Positions 1-8,429 of a stretch of DNA of 64,000 nt are shown here, one piece after another. Origin of the DNA: JANWHZ01 sp035758575 (lineage in GTDB: Bacteria > Patescibacteriota > Saccharimonadia > Saccharimonadales > UBA4665); contig DASTXH010000031.1 of NCBI GenBank assembly GCA_035758575.1, positions 62,001 to 126,000 on the forward strand. Reading direction: 5' to 3'. Both the position numbers and the translations under genes were made by a program. Position 1 is the stretch's first letter; each line of letters opens with the position of its first letter. Under the pieces are notes generated by a model. It ran no database searches, had not been told where the DNA came from, and saw nothing but the letters and a program-made list of their open reading frames with translations.

Positions 1-2
1 GG

Positions 3-347
3 AGCTACCTGTCTTTGCCCGCATTCAACAACCTGCCCGAAAAACGTCCTGACGCGTTCGCTGCCGGATCATTCGGTACGCCCATGGCACACCAATACAT
101 TATTGAATGTTTTGACGACACCATGCCACACTCGATCATGAAACAAAAAATCGCTCGGGTCGTAGACCATGCAGACAGCGGCTTATGCCCGCCCGCAAAA
201 CCATACCCCACGCTACTATTTGTCTGTCAAACCGAACAATTGCAAAAGCACGTACAGCGTTGGGCTACCAAAGCCGTCTCCGACGGTTGGACGCCAAACC
301 TGAAGCGCATCGTAGCGACCGCAGATAGCATCAATCTATTTTCTTAG
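3..347 (+). CDS. Replication-relaxation-type protein, C-terminal part
   Basis: The frame is open to the left edge of the window, so this is the 3' end of a longer gene and the first in-frame TTG at 15 is probably internal. The visible ~114 residues contain a PDAF-type strand, a Y-I-I-E core strand and a YPTLLFVC strand near residue 70 of the fragment. This order resembles the end of the replication-relaxation family (Replic_Relax), which is linked to plasmid and conjugative-element replication or mobilisation. It lies on the opposite strand from, and left of, a type IV secretion operon, which fits an element-borne role. Family placement is by eye and could be wrong; a relaxase accessory protein is the main alternative. 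Confidence 0.5.
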   Translation, partial: SYLSLPAFNNLPEKRPDAFAAGSFGTPMAHQYIIECFDDTMPHSIMKQKIARVVDHADSGLCPPAKPYPTLLFVCQTEQLQKHVQRWATKAVSDGWTPNLKRIVATADSINLFS

Positions 348-360
348 TCAGAAAATAGAC

Positions 361-392
361 AAATCCCAAAAAGATAAAACTTTTTAGGATTT
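361..392. terminator. Hairpin between convergent genes
   Basis: Arms AAATCC-C-AAAAAG and CTTTTT-A-GGATTT form a 12-bp stem with one mismatch and a 6-nt loop. It lies just after the stop at 347 and downstream of the convergent gene ending at 444. A/T-rich arms flank it on both strands, so it may end transcription in both directions. There is no long T-tract. Confidence 0.45.
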
Positions 393-443
393 ATCGTAGG
401 TAGTACCCGAGCAGTTTACCGCCATACTCAGGGCGACGAGCGC

Positions 444-719
444 CTACACTTTCTCGATAATCCGCACAAAATCTACTTTCGAAAACGACAGGATGAGCAG
501 GTTAGCCAGGAGGTTCTTCTCCCGTTTGCTTTTATGCATCCTTGTACCGATAACGGCTGCCTCGAAGTGATTCCAGAGCCAATCCGCCTTTTCGACATTC
601 GTGCCCGCTTGCCGGCGTGTCTGGGCTAGGAGCTTCCTGCCCGGCTTACTTACCGATAACCAGCAATACACTGTGAATGTTTCGGCATTGCCGGTTGGGA
701 ACGTTGTTTCTTGGTCCAT
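444..719 (-). CDS. Hypothetical 91-aa protein
   Basis: No family recognised. The 91-residue product has a basic C-terminal half (a KSKREKN stretch) and no membrane segment or signal peptide. Support for a real gene is its ribosome binding site: AGAGGAG ends 9-10 nt before the ATG at 719. It sits alone between the replication-relaxation fragment and the DUF3768 gene and points the same way as the DUF3768 gene, 222 bp downstream of it. Nothing recognisable lies in the 222-bp gap between the two. Confidence 0.55.
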   Translation of the reverse strand: MDQETTFPTGNAETFTVYCWLSVSKPGRKLLAQTRRQAGTNVEKADWLWNHFEAAVIGTRMHKSKREKNLLANLLILSFSKVDFVRIIEKV

Positions 720-941
720 TTTGGACGTCTCCTCTTTTACTTTACGTAACGACGTCCATGCACATCCCGCAGGCTAGGACGGGCAAGGTGGAGATTGCCA
801 AAGGCAATACTACCTGGCCTGGGCTAGTCGGGATGTACCATGGAGGAGTACGGAAAGGAAAACTAAAGCATAGAAGCAGGACAAACACGCAAAAACCCGG
901 AAGCCACCGATGCAGCTTCCGGGCATAATCACGAGGCTATA

Positions 942-1253
942 CTAATACTCACTCGCCAGCATAACGGTCAGTATCCGCTGGCACGTCGGCGACCATGGAT
1001 CGGAGCCATATTTCAACTCACGGTCATAGTAATCAATCTTCCAGAAAATCTTCTCGTTGTGCCATACGAGAGAACCGGAGTCATGCTCACCGTACGGATC
1101 ATTTTCTTCCGTGAACGTATCATATTGCCGGATAAGCTCTATAAGCTTATGTACGCCCTCGAGTGTCCGAACCCCGTTTGTCACCATAAACCCATAGCCA
1201 CTCTGACGAAAGACATCGTTCAACTCCGCGATCCGTGTTGCATCCTCGTGCAT
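942..1253 (-). CDS. DUF3768 family protein
   Basis: A 103-residue protein with the hallmarks of DUF3768: an N-terminal IAELNDVFR helix, a central NDPYGEHDSGS motif, then FWKIDYYDREL and the C-terminal RILTVMLASEY. The function of this family is unknown; it is common on plasmids and other mobile elements. The ATG at 1253 is chosen because AAGGAGGT sits 7 nt upstream; the longer frame to 1343 would pass through this site and has no comparable signal. It lies in the accessory stretch left of the type IV secretion operon. Confidence 0.85.
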   Translation of the reverse strand: MHEDATRIAELNDVFRQSGYGFMVTNGVRTLEGVHKLIELIRQYDTFTEENDPYGEHDSGSLVWHNEKIFWKIDYYDRELKYGSDPWSPTCQRILTVMLASEY

Positions 1254-1603
1254 CTCAAACCTCCTTGAAATAATTTCATTAGATCTCAAGCAGGTCGACC
1301 TCCCGCTCTGTCGAACGGGCAAGGCCAGAACTGGCCGCGTCAAGGTGGAGCGCCGAACACGACGAACGACCTTGATGCGGCCAGTGGCGGCCTTATACTG
1401 AAGAGACAGAGGGAGGGAAAAACTTCACGTACTGCACATAATAAGTACATGCAACTTACAGATACCACCCAAACGACGCACAGGAGCCTCATTACTGGTG
1501 ATCTTGGTACCAGTTCTCTCAAGCATTCCATCTATAAATCATCAATAGAAAAGAGCACCCGTAGTTGCAGACTGCACGTCTAATTCAATATATTTACGAG
1601 CAA
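1254..1603. other. 350-bp non-coding stretch
   Basis: No convincing gene. A 63-codon minus-strand frame (1340-1531) lacks a ribosome binding site and any protein-like motif. The stretch holds the long inverted repeat at 1321-1394, described separately. Confidence 0.5.
1321..1394. repeat. Long inverted repeat, 26-bp arms
   Basis: The left arm 1321-1346 and right arm 1369-1394 are reverse complements over 26 positions with four mismatches (a 3-nt internal mismatch block and one G/T-compatible difference). The core pair is CTGGCCGCGTCAAGGT and ACCTTGATGCGGCCAG. The loop is 22 nt. No T-tract follows, so this is not a typical terminator. It could be a cruciform, a regulator site, or a transfer or recombination site. 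Confidence 0.7.
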
Positions 1604-2455
1604 TTACTCATCGTCTGAAGCGTCTCCACCATTCAAAGAAAGCTTATAGAGCGCCTCATCGAGTTTCACGCCCAGTTTATTTAGGATCGCTATTAGCGCC
1701 TCCGCATCTTCACGCGTTGGAGCTTTCAAGGCATGTGCATACGCATTCCGCAAATGTGTGGCTTGTTTTGCGAGGTCAACATCTTTGTCGTCGAACACTT
1801 TCTTCTTCAGTAGCATTTGAGCGATGCGACCAAGATTACCTCCTGAAACGCCATATCCTCTCGCCCTAAAATAACCCTTCGCTTTTGCAAGCACGCTTTC
1901 ATATTTCTCAAAAATAAGAGTTAGTGGCTGTGCATTCGGGGGATGCCCATTTAAAAATGTATCAGGAGCATTGCTTGTCTCGCTAACCTTAGCCAGATAT
2001 TCGTCCGTTAGCGAATTGTTTTTTGAAATTGCGTACCGTGTCGCCGCATATAATAACGCTGCGCCTTCTATGACGGTAAGCGATAAAAATATAGGCGTAG
2101 CATGATGTATCGCATGTAGACGAGACGCCGACTCCGATAACATCCATGTTACGGGCACGAGAAGAACATAAAAAAGGCTAGCGGCAGCTGCGCTATACGA
2201 AGAAATCTCTAGTATTTTCCCCAAAGGAAGCAAAGTAAAATTCCATCTCCTAACGATTAACGTCAGAGCAGCTAGATATGTAGCAATTAACATGCCGGCA
2301 AGAAATGGCAGCGAAAGCGTCAATATGCTCCATTCAACCCCAAATATGAGGAGATGATGGCTTGAGGCCGCCTCCTTAAAAGCGGCGAGCCCAACTACTA
2401 CAGCAAGAAACGTTGCTAGGTATATGAACTTATCCTGAAAGTCTGAGTCCATCAT
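1604..2455 (-). CDS. Membrane-anchored HEPN-like protein
   Basis: A 283-residue protein with four predicted membrane spans in the first ~145 residues (about 10-25, 40-65, 85-110 and 120-142), then a linker and a helical cytosolic domain. That domain ends in R236-N-A-Y-A-H241 followed by an amphipathic helix with a REDAEAL pattern, which fits the Rx4-6H motif of HEPN RNase or RNase-like domains. HEPN proteins are common in abortive-infection and toxin systems. A GAGGAG directly precedes tandem ATG codons, so the start may be 2455 or 2452. It is followed by two unknown genes that may belong to the same accessory island. Catalytic activity is inferred from the motif only. Confidence 0.55.
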   Translation of the reverse strand: MMDSDFQDKFIYLATFLAVVVGLAAFKEAASSHHLLIFGVEWSILTLSLPFLAGMLIATYLAALTLIVRRWNFTLLPLGKILEISSYSAAAASLFYVLLVPVTWMLSESASRLHAIHHATPIFLSLTVIEGAALLYAATRYAISKNNSLTDEYLAKVSETSNAPDTFLNGHPPNAQPLTLIFEKYESVLAKAKGYFRARGYGVSGGNLGRIAQMLLKKKVFDDKDVDLAKQATHLRNAYAHALKAPTREDAEALIAILNKLGVKLDEALYKLSLNGGDASDDE

Positions 2456-2534
2456 CTCCTCATGAGCACCCTACATCTTATATCTCAGATTACTACAATC
2501 CCTTACTACTTAAAAGTAACGGGTACTTGTTAGG

Positions 2535-3380
2535 TCACTTCTTAGAGATTAGTCTTAGGCAAGCGTGAAGCGTCGCAAGATAGAAATGAAACATCCAACT
2601 AAGCCAGACATTTTCGTCATAATCTGTCTTTTGCTTTCCGTTGAAGTGTCGTATGGCAAAGTTGTTTGCTATTTCAAACAAGAGGCTATCGTCCTTCTGA
2701 TTGAGTTTCAGTCTGCCAGACTTCTTAAGATACTCGAAGACGTCAGCCAGGTCCCTCACGGCATCACGGCGACCATCCAAGCCTGTACGAGAATTAAGAA
2801 ACTTGCTCTTGGCGGCGTTCACTTTCTCAACAATATTTGTTGGTGTTGTTTCAGGAAGTCCGTGCCTTATCAATCTTGCCACCTCTGGTTGCGGCTTAAC
2901 GACTACCTCTCCAGCATTGTTTAGCTCGAACCCATCAAGGTAGCCGTCCAGAAGTGGATTGATCTTTTCGGCATATTCCTGCTGTCCCAATTTGGTATCG
3001 TATGTCTCGTAATGATAGCCACAGTTTCCGTAGCTGTGAAAGTAGGTGTTTTCGGTGACAACTGGTTTTGATACGTGATCATATAGAAACTCAATAACGT
3101 CAAACAAATCATCTTCGCTATACTGGTCAGCCCGAGCAATGACTGGATACAAGTTCGACTTCTTTGTTGTTAGCATGAGTGCTATATCAGGGTTTCTACC
3201 GAGTCTCCCAATCTCTGGCTCATCGTTATCTATACACTTCCACCCGCCGAAGTTCTCAATCAACAGCTCATCAGTAGCTATATTATCGTACACACGCTTA
3301 AAAAGCTCTATGAGCGTGGGCAACCCAAAACCCTGATGTTTGGTGAGGCCCTTACGCTGGGAATAGTATTGTCTGGTCAT
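2535..3380 (-). CDS. Conserved hypothetical, HEPN-like C-terminus
   Basis: Function unknown. The N-terminal ~45 residues (YYSQRKGLTKHQGFGLPTL, then IENFGGW) look like a conserved family start, so the ATG at 3380 is preferred over the longer frame beginning at 3449. The middle has a Y-G-N-C-G-Y-H cluster with Cys and His residues. The last ~80 residues form a helical domain containing IRHFN and QKTDYD followed by WLSWMFHFYLATLHACLRL. This C-terminal pattern occurs in proteins of accessory and defence loci and resembles HEPN-type helical bundles. It is divergent from the next gene, with 108 bp between the two preferred starts. Cellular role is inference. Confidence 0.55.
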   Translation of the reverse strand: MTRQYYSQRKGLTKHQGFGLPTLIELFKRVYDNIATDELLIENFGGWKCIDNDEPEIGRLGRNPDIALMLTTKKSNLYPVIARADQYSEDDLFDVIEFLYDHVSKPVVTENTYFHSYGNCGYHYETYDTKLGQQEYAEKINPLLDGYLDGFELNNAGEVVVKPQPEVARLIRHGLPETTPTNIVEKVNAAKSKFLNSRTGLDGRRDAVRDLADVFEYLKKSGRLKLNQKDDSLLFEIANNFAIRHFNGKQKTDYDENVWLSWMFHFYLATLHACLRLISKK

Positions 3381-3475
3381 ATCTATACCATTAAAGCAAA
3401 CAATTTCGCTAGGATACAGGCACAAAAAATACGACACCAGATGAGCCATTCACACCCTGACGCGTATTGATGCGG

Positions 3476-3481
3476 TAAAAT
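3476..3481 (+). promoter_or_regulatory. -10 box for 3489 gene
   Basis: TAAAAT ends 7 nt before the ATG at 3489, so transcription would begin at or very near the start codon (leaderless). A TTCACA at 3449-3454 is a possible -35, with a long 21-nt spacer. Confidence 0.5.
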
Positions 3482-3488
3482 GGTGACT

Positions 3489-4295
3489 ATGGAGCTAAAT
3501 AAGCAGACGTTAGACCAACTACAAGATTTTAAGAAGTTGCTAGAAAATTACGTGACATTAACTAACACTATCTATTCAATCATTAATCACCGTAGCTACG
3601 CCGAAGATAGCGAGCGTGACGCTTTTTGGGCCAAGCATGAAAAACTTCAACCGCAGCTCAATATATTATACGGTAGTCTCGAAGATATAATTACTGCGAT
3701 CGTGGGGTATAAACCAGTAGTAGAAGTACCCGCAATACCCGGAGCAAGCTGGGACGTATTTAGGGAAGCACTCTCCGGAAACTTTCAAAGCTCAATGATG
3801 GGCGATTGCCAGCAACATGCGTTACAAACGATGAATATGGTCGTAGGTAAGGCAAAGAGTCTCTTGTCCAATAAGACCAGTGTTACTATAGGTAGCGCAA
3901 AGCAGTCGAGACAGGTGGGTACGGTTGTATTTTCGCAAGAGTTGATAGATCGAATAAATCTCAACAAGCTAAAAATCCTTTGCACCGAGATGAATAAGTT
4001 ATTACCAGATAACCCGAACTCAGCCGCTTTAGTTATGCGTACTATCATGCTTGTATGCCTACGTCATAAACTGGGCGGAAGAGCAAAAGAAGACCTAGAA
4101 GCTGTCTTAGCACAAGCAATCTCTCAAGACGTTTATAAGGATGCGCATATCAAGAAGATACTCATCAATTTTCAAAAAATGCCGAAAGCTCTATTAGATG
4201 CAATGCATCATAGTCAATGGATGCTACTCGAATATGACGAGTTAGCTCCTTGGCTTCCTGGGATCAGTAAATTGCTGGATATTACGTTTCCATAG
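3489..4295 (+). CDS. Hypothetical protein, divergent partner
   Basis: A 268-residue, largely helical soluble protein with no family I recognise. Heptad-like leucines near the N-terminus (LDQLQDFKKLLENY) suggest a coiled coil. The C-terminal third (LVMRTIMLVCLRHKLGG, then FQKMPKALLDAM) resembles a helical hairpin domain. The first ATG is at 3480, but the ATG at 3489 sits 7 nt after a TAAAAT box, matching the leaderless pattern seen elsewhere in the window. It faces the 3380 gene across a short divergent promoter region, which suggests co-regulation or a two-component accessory unit. Confidence 0.6.
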   Translation: MELNKQTLDQLQDFKKLLENYVTLTNTIYSIINHRSYAEDSERDAFWAKHEKLQPQLNILYGSLEDIITAIVGYKPVVEVPAIPGASWDVFREALSGNFQSSMMGDCQQHALQTMNMVVGKAKSLLSNKTSVTIGSAKQSRQVGTVVFSQELIDRINLNKLKILCTEMNKLLPDNPNSAALVMRTIMLVCLRHKLGGRAKEDLEAVLAQAISQDVYKDAHIKKILINFQKMPKALLDAMHHSQWMLLEYDELAPWLPGISKLLDITFP

Positions 4296-4646
4296 TCTTC
4301 CAGTGGCTCCGCATATATTCAATAACTCGGCTAACCAATCAACAGTTCATCCAGCACGTCGATGTGAAAGAGATTTTGGATCTTGTAAATACAAATCGAG
4401 AGACTGTACAGTTATCGTCTCCAGCGATTCGTGTTCTTCCCGTTCAAACACCGTACCTTTCTCTGCTCCATGCGTGACAGTGCTTCTTTTGCTATATAGT
4501 CTTCGTATTGTTTTGCAGAATCGAAGGGGCGTAAGGATCTTCATACAAGGTCCACAACCAAGACTAACTGGAGAAATGAACCTAGTGATCAACTTTAATA
4601 TCTGATCAGTATTAGTAACAGTTCGGCTTATGCTAAAATCTTTGTT
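4296..4646. other. 350-bp stretch without a supported gene
   Basis: Frames on both strands (about 80-100 codons) lack ribosome binding sites and look non-coding. Near the right end, 4596-4614 is a near-perfect palindrome centred on CTGATCAG. It overlaps the expected -35 region of the promoter at 4631-4639 and may be an operator. Confidence 0.5.
4631..4639 (+). promoter_or_regulatory. Extended -10 promoter, leaderless start
   Basis: TGCTAAAAT is an extended -10 (TGnTAnnnT) ending 7 nt before the ATG at 4647. The transcript would begin at or beside the start codon. Confidence 0.65.
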
Positions 4647-4660
4647 ATGTCACGCATAAC
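4644..4660. promoter_or_regulatory. 17-bp palindrome GTTATG-N5-CATAAC, copy 1
   Basis: Perfect 6-bp arms with a 5-nt spacer span the predicted transcription start and the ATG at 4647. The same arms and spacing recur at 7436-7452 in front of the methyltransferase gene. A repressor bound here would cover the start site. The cluster encodes no obvious DNA-binding regulator. Confidence 0.55.
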
Positions 4661-5675
4661 AAATTGGTCTAGCTATGAAACCATCGCAGCCCTCGATCCC
4701 CTAATATTCGACGAACAGGCTAGGCGGCTGCCTAGCCTGAATAGTACGAATGACGTCCGAGGCTTAACTGACCAATATGAGTCACTGCTAGATGTATCGG
4801 CTCGTGCGCTGAAAGAGGGCATCGACGCTGACAATGCCGCAGCGTCGTTACGAGATCTAGACTTTGTAGCCGGTTCTCTAGTAAGGCATGGTGCCATTGA
4901 AATAGCCGAGCAAGATATGGCACAAATCGTCCTGCATTCACTTGGCGCAGTAGCGGGAACTGTACCGCGCGGAACGGTCTTTACCTATGCTGCGGCAAAC
5001 CCTGACGGTGTCCGAAGGAGAACTTTTACAGACACAGATGGTGAGCAACTTTTTATAAACTCCGTCAAAGAAGGAGTGGACGCACTCGACCACTGCGTAG
5101 AGGCTCTCAGTGAGGTACCAACCGGCAAGATTGGGGGGATCGAGCAAGCTGCAGAGCATATGGGAAGAATGGTCACATCGATTGTTGCAGTCAAGAAAGG
5201 CATTACGCCAGAGTTCTTCACATATGAAATGCGGCCGTATTTTGATGCGCTTACAGTAAATGGCGTTTCTTATGCGGGTGCCGGTGGCGCACAAATGCAG
5301 GTTGTAGCAGTTGACCGTATGATATGGGGCGCTGATTGCCCGGATGCAACGTATGAAGACTACTATGCAGACAACGTTCGCTACCTGACGCCCAATCAGC
5401 GTGCTGCTATAGCAGATTTTGAAGAATCTACGAATGGTAAAAGTATCGTCACGCTTATAAACGAAGGTACACTTCCACCCGAAGCAGCAGTGTCTACGCG
5501 AGGACTTCTAGTTACGCTTCGCAAGTTTCGCTATCCTCATCGTAAGGTTGCGAATGATAACTTCGCTTTGCGGACCGAAGGCTCGGTTGGCAGCGGCCAA
5601 TACACGCCCACTATGTTAGATAAACTGATCGAGCTAAACGAGCAAGCTATTGCACAAATAGAGGAAAAGGTATGA
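4647..5675 (+). CDS. PrnB/IDO-like dioxygenase family protein
   Basis: A 342-residue soluble protein, first gene of a compact cluster. Residues 190-200 (FFTYEMRPYF) and 212-231 (GGAQMQVVAVDRMIWGAD), followed by a Tyr-rich YEDYYADN stretch, resemble the helical core of the PrnB family. PrnB is a relative of indoleamine/tryptophan 2,3-dioxygenases that rearranges a tryptophan derivative in pyrrolnitrin synthesis. Haem binding and the substrate are not shown here; the assignment is by motif and length. The next gene overlaps by 4 bp (ATGA), indicating translational coupling with the GHMP kinase. The start is supported by the extended -10 box. Confidence 0.5.
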   Translation: MSRITNWSSYETIAALDPLIFDEQARRLPSLNSTNDVRGLTDQYESLLDVSARALKEGIDADNAAASLRDLDFVAGSLVRHGAIEIAEQDMAQIVLHSLGAVAGTVPRGTVFTYAAANPDGVRRRTFTDTDGEQLFINSVKEGVDALDHCVEALSEVPTGKIGGIEQAAEHMGRMVTSIVAVKKGITPEFFTYEMRPYFDALTVNGVSYAGAGGAQMQVVAVDRMIWGADCPDATYEDYYADNVRYLTPNQRAAIADFEESTNGKSIVTLINEGTLPPEAAVSTRGLLVTLRKFRYPHRKVANDNFALRTEGSVGSGQYTPTMLDKLIELNEQAIAQIEEKV

Positions 5676-6760
5676 GTAAGGCGGATTTTGAGCAATTTGA
5701 AATAGGCACAGTCTTTAATCCATGTGTTGTTGAAGGGCAGCCACATCGCGTAGCTGATCAGATCAGGCTAGACTATCCATCGCGCCTTGAGGCGATGGCG
5801 CTTGATCCGGGACAAATCGCAGACAACAACAACCTTGTCTATAGGGCCGGACAGATTGATATTACCGTACCGCTTTTCAAAGAAGTTACGGTTACGGCTA
5901 ATGGGAGCGGGGAAGCGAAACTTACTGAGACTACGCCCCGGCAAACGCTCGTACGACACGCAGCCGCACTAATGGTACAGGCGCTTGACATCAAGGATGG
6001 ATTAACGATTAATGTTAAAGACGAGGTCAATTTACGGCACTGTGGGCTTGGCTCGAGCAGTTCACTCATAGCCGGAGTAGCAAGCGCTATTAACGAGATG
6101 TACGGCAAGCCAGTAAAACCGCTTCATCTAGTGCGCTACCTTGCGCAAAATCATGGAGAGGAGATCGACGGCGACGATAAACATCTCATACCCGTACAGT
6201 GTATCGGGGGTTCGGCGGTATGCGGAAACTTCCCTGGCGGCATGATCGTACTTGCGGGTGAAGCGACGCCAATAGCGCAGATGGAGGTCAGCAACGAGTA
6301 TAGTGTCGTTATTGGCGTGCCTCGTGACTTTGATCATCCCGATTCACAGCAATTAATGCAGGCTGAGATTGATAATATGGAAGGCTTCAGGCAAACAAGT
6401 AACCAGTACGGCAAGGAAATTGCCTATCGCTTAGTACATGAAGTCATGCCCGGCATGACTGAGGGAAACCTAAAGCCCGCCGGTGATCTTGTTTTCGACT
6501 ACAGGTGGAATATGGGAAGTATCAAAAACTGCTCATTTGTCTTTCCTCGCATGCTCGATATTGCAGAAGATCTTCGATCGTTTCATGCTGAGGGTACCTG
6601 TGATATGCTTGCCCTATCTTCTGTCGGCCCCGGCTTCTTCGCGGTAACCAAAGATCCCGAAGCAGCCAGAGAACGATTTGAGGCCAATAACATGGCCACT
6701 TATACCACGACGGTTCACAACGGCACGTATGTCTTAAAGACAGAGGCCGAGCAAAGCTAG
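5672..6760 (+). CDS. GHMP-superfamily kinase
   Basis: A 362-residue protein with the GHMP phosphate-binding motif GLGSSSSL at 125-132, preceded by a hydrophobic NLRHC strand and followed by the usual helix (IAGVASAIN). The C-terminal part has the glycine-rich LALSSVGPGFFAV strand-turn expected of the second GHMP motif. Overall shape and length are closest to beta-RFAP-synthase-like GHMP proteins rather than sugar kinases, but the substrate cannot be read from sequence. It overlaps the dioxygenase-like gene by 4 bp, so the two products are likely made together and may act on consecutive steps of one small-molecule pathway. Confidence 0.75.
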   Translation: MSKADFEQFEIGTVFNPCVVEGQPHRVADQIRLDYPSRLEAMALDPGQIADNNNLVYRAGQIDITVPLFKEVTVTANGSGEAKLTETTPRQTLVRHAAALMVQALDIKDGLTINVKDEVNLRHCGLGSSSSLIAGVASAINEMYGKPVKPLHLVRYLAQNHGEEIDGDDKHLIPVQCIGGSAVCGNFPGGMIVLAGEATPIAQMEVSNEYSVVIGVPRDFDHPDSQQLMQAEIDNMEGFRQTSNQYGKEIAYRLVHEVMPGMTEGNLKPAGDLVFDYRWNMGSIKNCSFVFPRMLDIAEDLRSFHAEGTCDMLALSSVGPGFFAVTKDPEAARERFEANNMATYTTTVHNGTYVLKTEAEQS

Positions 6761-6846
6761 GCAGCCTTAAACCGGCGTGGACTAGTCGAATCTAGTTGGT
6801 AGTGCAAGAAGTTGACATATGTAGTGCACTATATTTTCATAAATAT

Positions 6847-7380
6847 ATGAGGATATTTTTCGCATCTTCTCAGGAAAATGAAAAGAAAAGTGAAACACAG
6901 AAAATTCTCACTACTTACCTAAAACAGACATATGATGTTTTCCATTATCTTCATATAGCGACGAGTGACGACGGTGGCTACTCCTTTACGCGCTTAATGG
7001 AGAGAATTGGTCAGGCCGACATATTCATAGGAGAGATGAGCATGCCGAGCCAAACACTCGGGTTTCAGCTAGCACACGCGATTCAGCTTTCGAAGCCGAC
7101 TCTGTACCTCTACGACAAGCGAGAGAAAGGACCTCCTGCTGGTTTCATGGGTACAATAACTTCTCGTGTCTTAAAGGTAAAAAGCTACGATGAAACCAAT
7201 CACATAAAAGTCATTGACGCTTTTATGACGTTTGCTCAAAAGCAACTCCTAACGGCTAGGACTAGTTTCATGAGCACCCGCGAGATTGACGGTTACCTCG
7301 CAAAGGAGTCGCGACTACAAGGGATACCTAAAGGCGAGTTAATCCGCCAAGCACTGCACGCTTACATACTAAACAAGTAG
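6847..7380 (+). CDS. Nucleoside 2-deoxyribosyltransferase-like protein
   Basis: A 177-residue protein starting MRIFFASSQ. Residues ~60-85 (QADIFIGEMSMPSQTLGFQLAHAI, in pieces) match the AD.vvae.s.pS...G.El.yA pattern of 2-deoxyribosyltransferases and DNPH1-like N-glycosidases, followed by a K-P-T-L strand. These enzymes cleave or exchange the base on deoxynucleosides or deoxynucleotides. The last ~38 residues (FMSTREIDGYLAKES, then SELIRQ-like GELIRQALHAY) look like an added ribbon-helix-helix segment. The ATG at 6847 is chosen over the longer frame because it begins the core strand and lies 11 nt after TATATT. It follows the GHMP gene after 86 bp. Confidence 0.6.
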   Translation: MRIFFASSQENEKKSETQKILTTYLKQTYDVFHYLHIATSDDGGYSFTRLMERIGQADIFIGEMSMPSQTLGFQLAHAIQLSKPTLYLYDKREKGPPAGFMGTITSRVLKVKSYDETNHIKVIDAFMTFAQKQLLTARTSFMSTREIDGYLAKESRLQGIPKGELIRQALHAYILNK

Positions 7381-7435
7381 AGAACTACATAAAGGCTTCA
7401 ATAGCGACCGAAAGTACGTCTCGTATCGCCCTCTA

Positions 7436-7452
7436 GTTATGCGTTGCATAAC
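7436..7452. promoter_or_regulatory. 17-bp palindrome GTTATG-N5-CATAAC, copy 2
   Basis: Identical arms and spacing to 4644-4660. It sits 14 nt before a TATACT box (7467-7472) that could serve the methyltransferase gene, so it overlaps that promoter's spacer and -35 region. Confidence 0.55.
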
Positions 7453-7517
7453 GGTACATGGTACCATATACTCAGGATACGATTACGCTATATTTTAGTA
7501 CAGTAGGAGCGAAGAAA

Positions 7518-8429
7518 GTGGCAGAGGGCTTGTTGCAGCAGCATCTGGGGGAAAACATTTTAAACAGACCACCCACTGCTGAACGGGTTATTAAAGGTAT
7601 AGGCTACGCGTGCTTAGATGCAACGCTTGATGCTACAAACCCGTTCGTGCGTAATCAATACGATTTCGATGAGGGCTTTTATCGTGGGGACTTTGAGTTC
7701 CAAAGTCCTTTGACTGGAGAAACTGTAACAAGTACCCCCGAAACATACGGTAGGCATCGCGTAGTTTCGGCGCTACTGGATAGCACTGACGGCCGCGGGG
7801 CTCCTTCGACTGTGCTTGATTTAGGCTGCGGTACGCTGGATGTAGCAAGAATCATCCCCGAGGCTCAAACCGGTCAGCTTAACCTGTTAAATGCGGATAT
7901 ATCCGGCCCCTGGTCGTCAGGCGATGGCAATTCTGCGCTTGAGAGAGGTACCGACAAGCTATTGGCCGATGCTCGCGGGCAAGGAAACAGCATATTCAAT
8001 GTACAGTACGACTTCAATCAAAGCGAATGGCCTTTTACTGAAGGTTCACTGGACTATATTGTCTCGAATATGGCACTGCATCATATTGATCCCGAACAAA
8101 AACTCAATATGTTAAAGGCCATGCACGGAAGCCTTAAGGAGAACGGTGCGGTAATCTTAACTGATGTCTTTTCCAAAGATGAGTCAGGCGCACGTTTTAC
8201 TCAAGCCGGACTGCGCGGCCCGGAAGAATGTGGCGGTCATATGGTATCGGTCTCTGAGTTCGTCAAGATGGCAGATGAAGCGGGCTTCCAGCTGGACACC
8301 AATGCACGAACCCTTATGCACGAATCGCGTAACTATCAAGACGCGAACGAATTGACCCACAGTATGAACGAAGTACACGCAACCATGGCGATCAACAAAG
8401 CTATATGGTTTTTGGAGCTTCGAAAATGA
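7518..8429 (+). CDS. Class I SAM-dependent methyltransferase
   Basis: A Rossmann-fold methyltransferase of about 303 residues. Motif I is VLDLGCGTLDVA (about residues 99-110 from the GTG start), then an acidic NAD turn, then SNMALHHIDPEQKLNML and GAVILTD for later motifs. The substrate is unknown; the neighbourhood (base-cleaving enzyme, kinases, pyrophosphatase) hints at a nucleotide- or indole-derived small molecule. GTG 7518 is preferred because AGGAG lies 8 nt upstream and TATACT at 7467-7472 gives a promoter; an ATG at 7458 would add 20 residues and has no ribosome binding site. The next gene overlaps by 4 bp. Confidence 0.75.
   Translation: MAEGLLQQHLGENILNRPPTAERVIKGIGYACLDATLDATNPFVRNQYDFDEGFYRGDFEFQSPLTGETVTSTPETYGRHRVVSALLDSTDGRGAPSTVLDLGCGTLDVARIIPEAQTGQLNLLNADISGPWSSGDGNSALERGTDKLLADARGQGNSIFNVQYDFNQSEWPFTEGSLDYIVSNMALHHIDPEQKLNMLKAMHGSLKENGAVILTDVFSKDESGARFTQAGLRGPEECGGHMVSVSEFVKMADEAGFQLDTNARTLMHESRNYQDANELTHSMNEVHATMAINKAIWFLELRK

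Noticed and set aside
1340..1531. 63-codon minus-strand ORF
   Set aside because: No ribosome binding site or -10 box at its start; overlaps the long inverted repeat.
4303..4605. ORFs on both strands of the 4.3-4.6 kb gap
   Set aside because: No start signals and no recognisable motif; composition looks intergenic.
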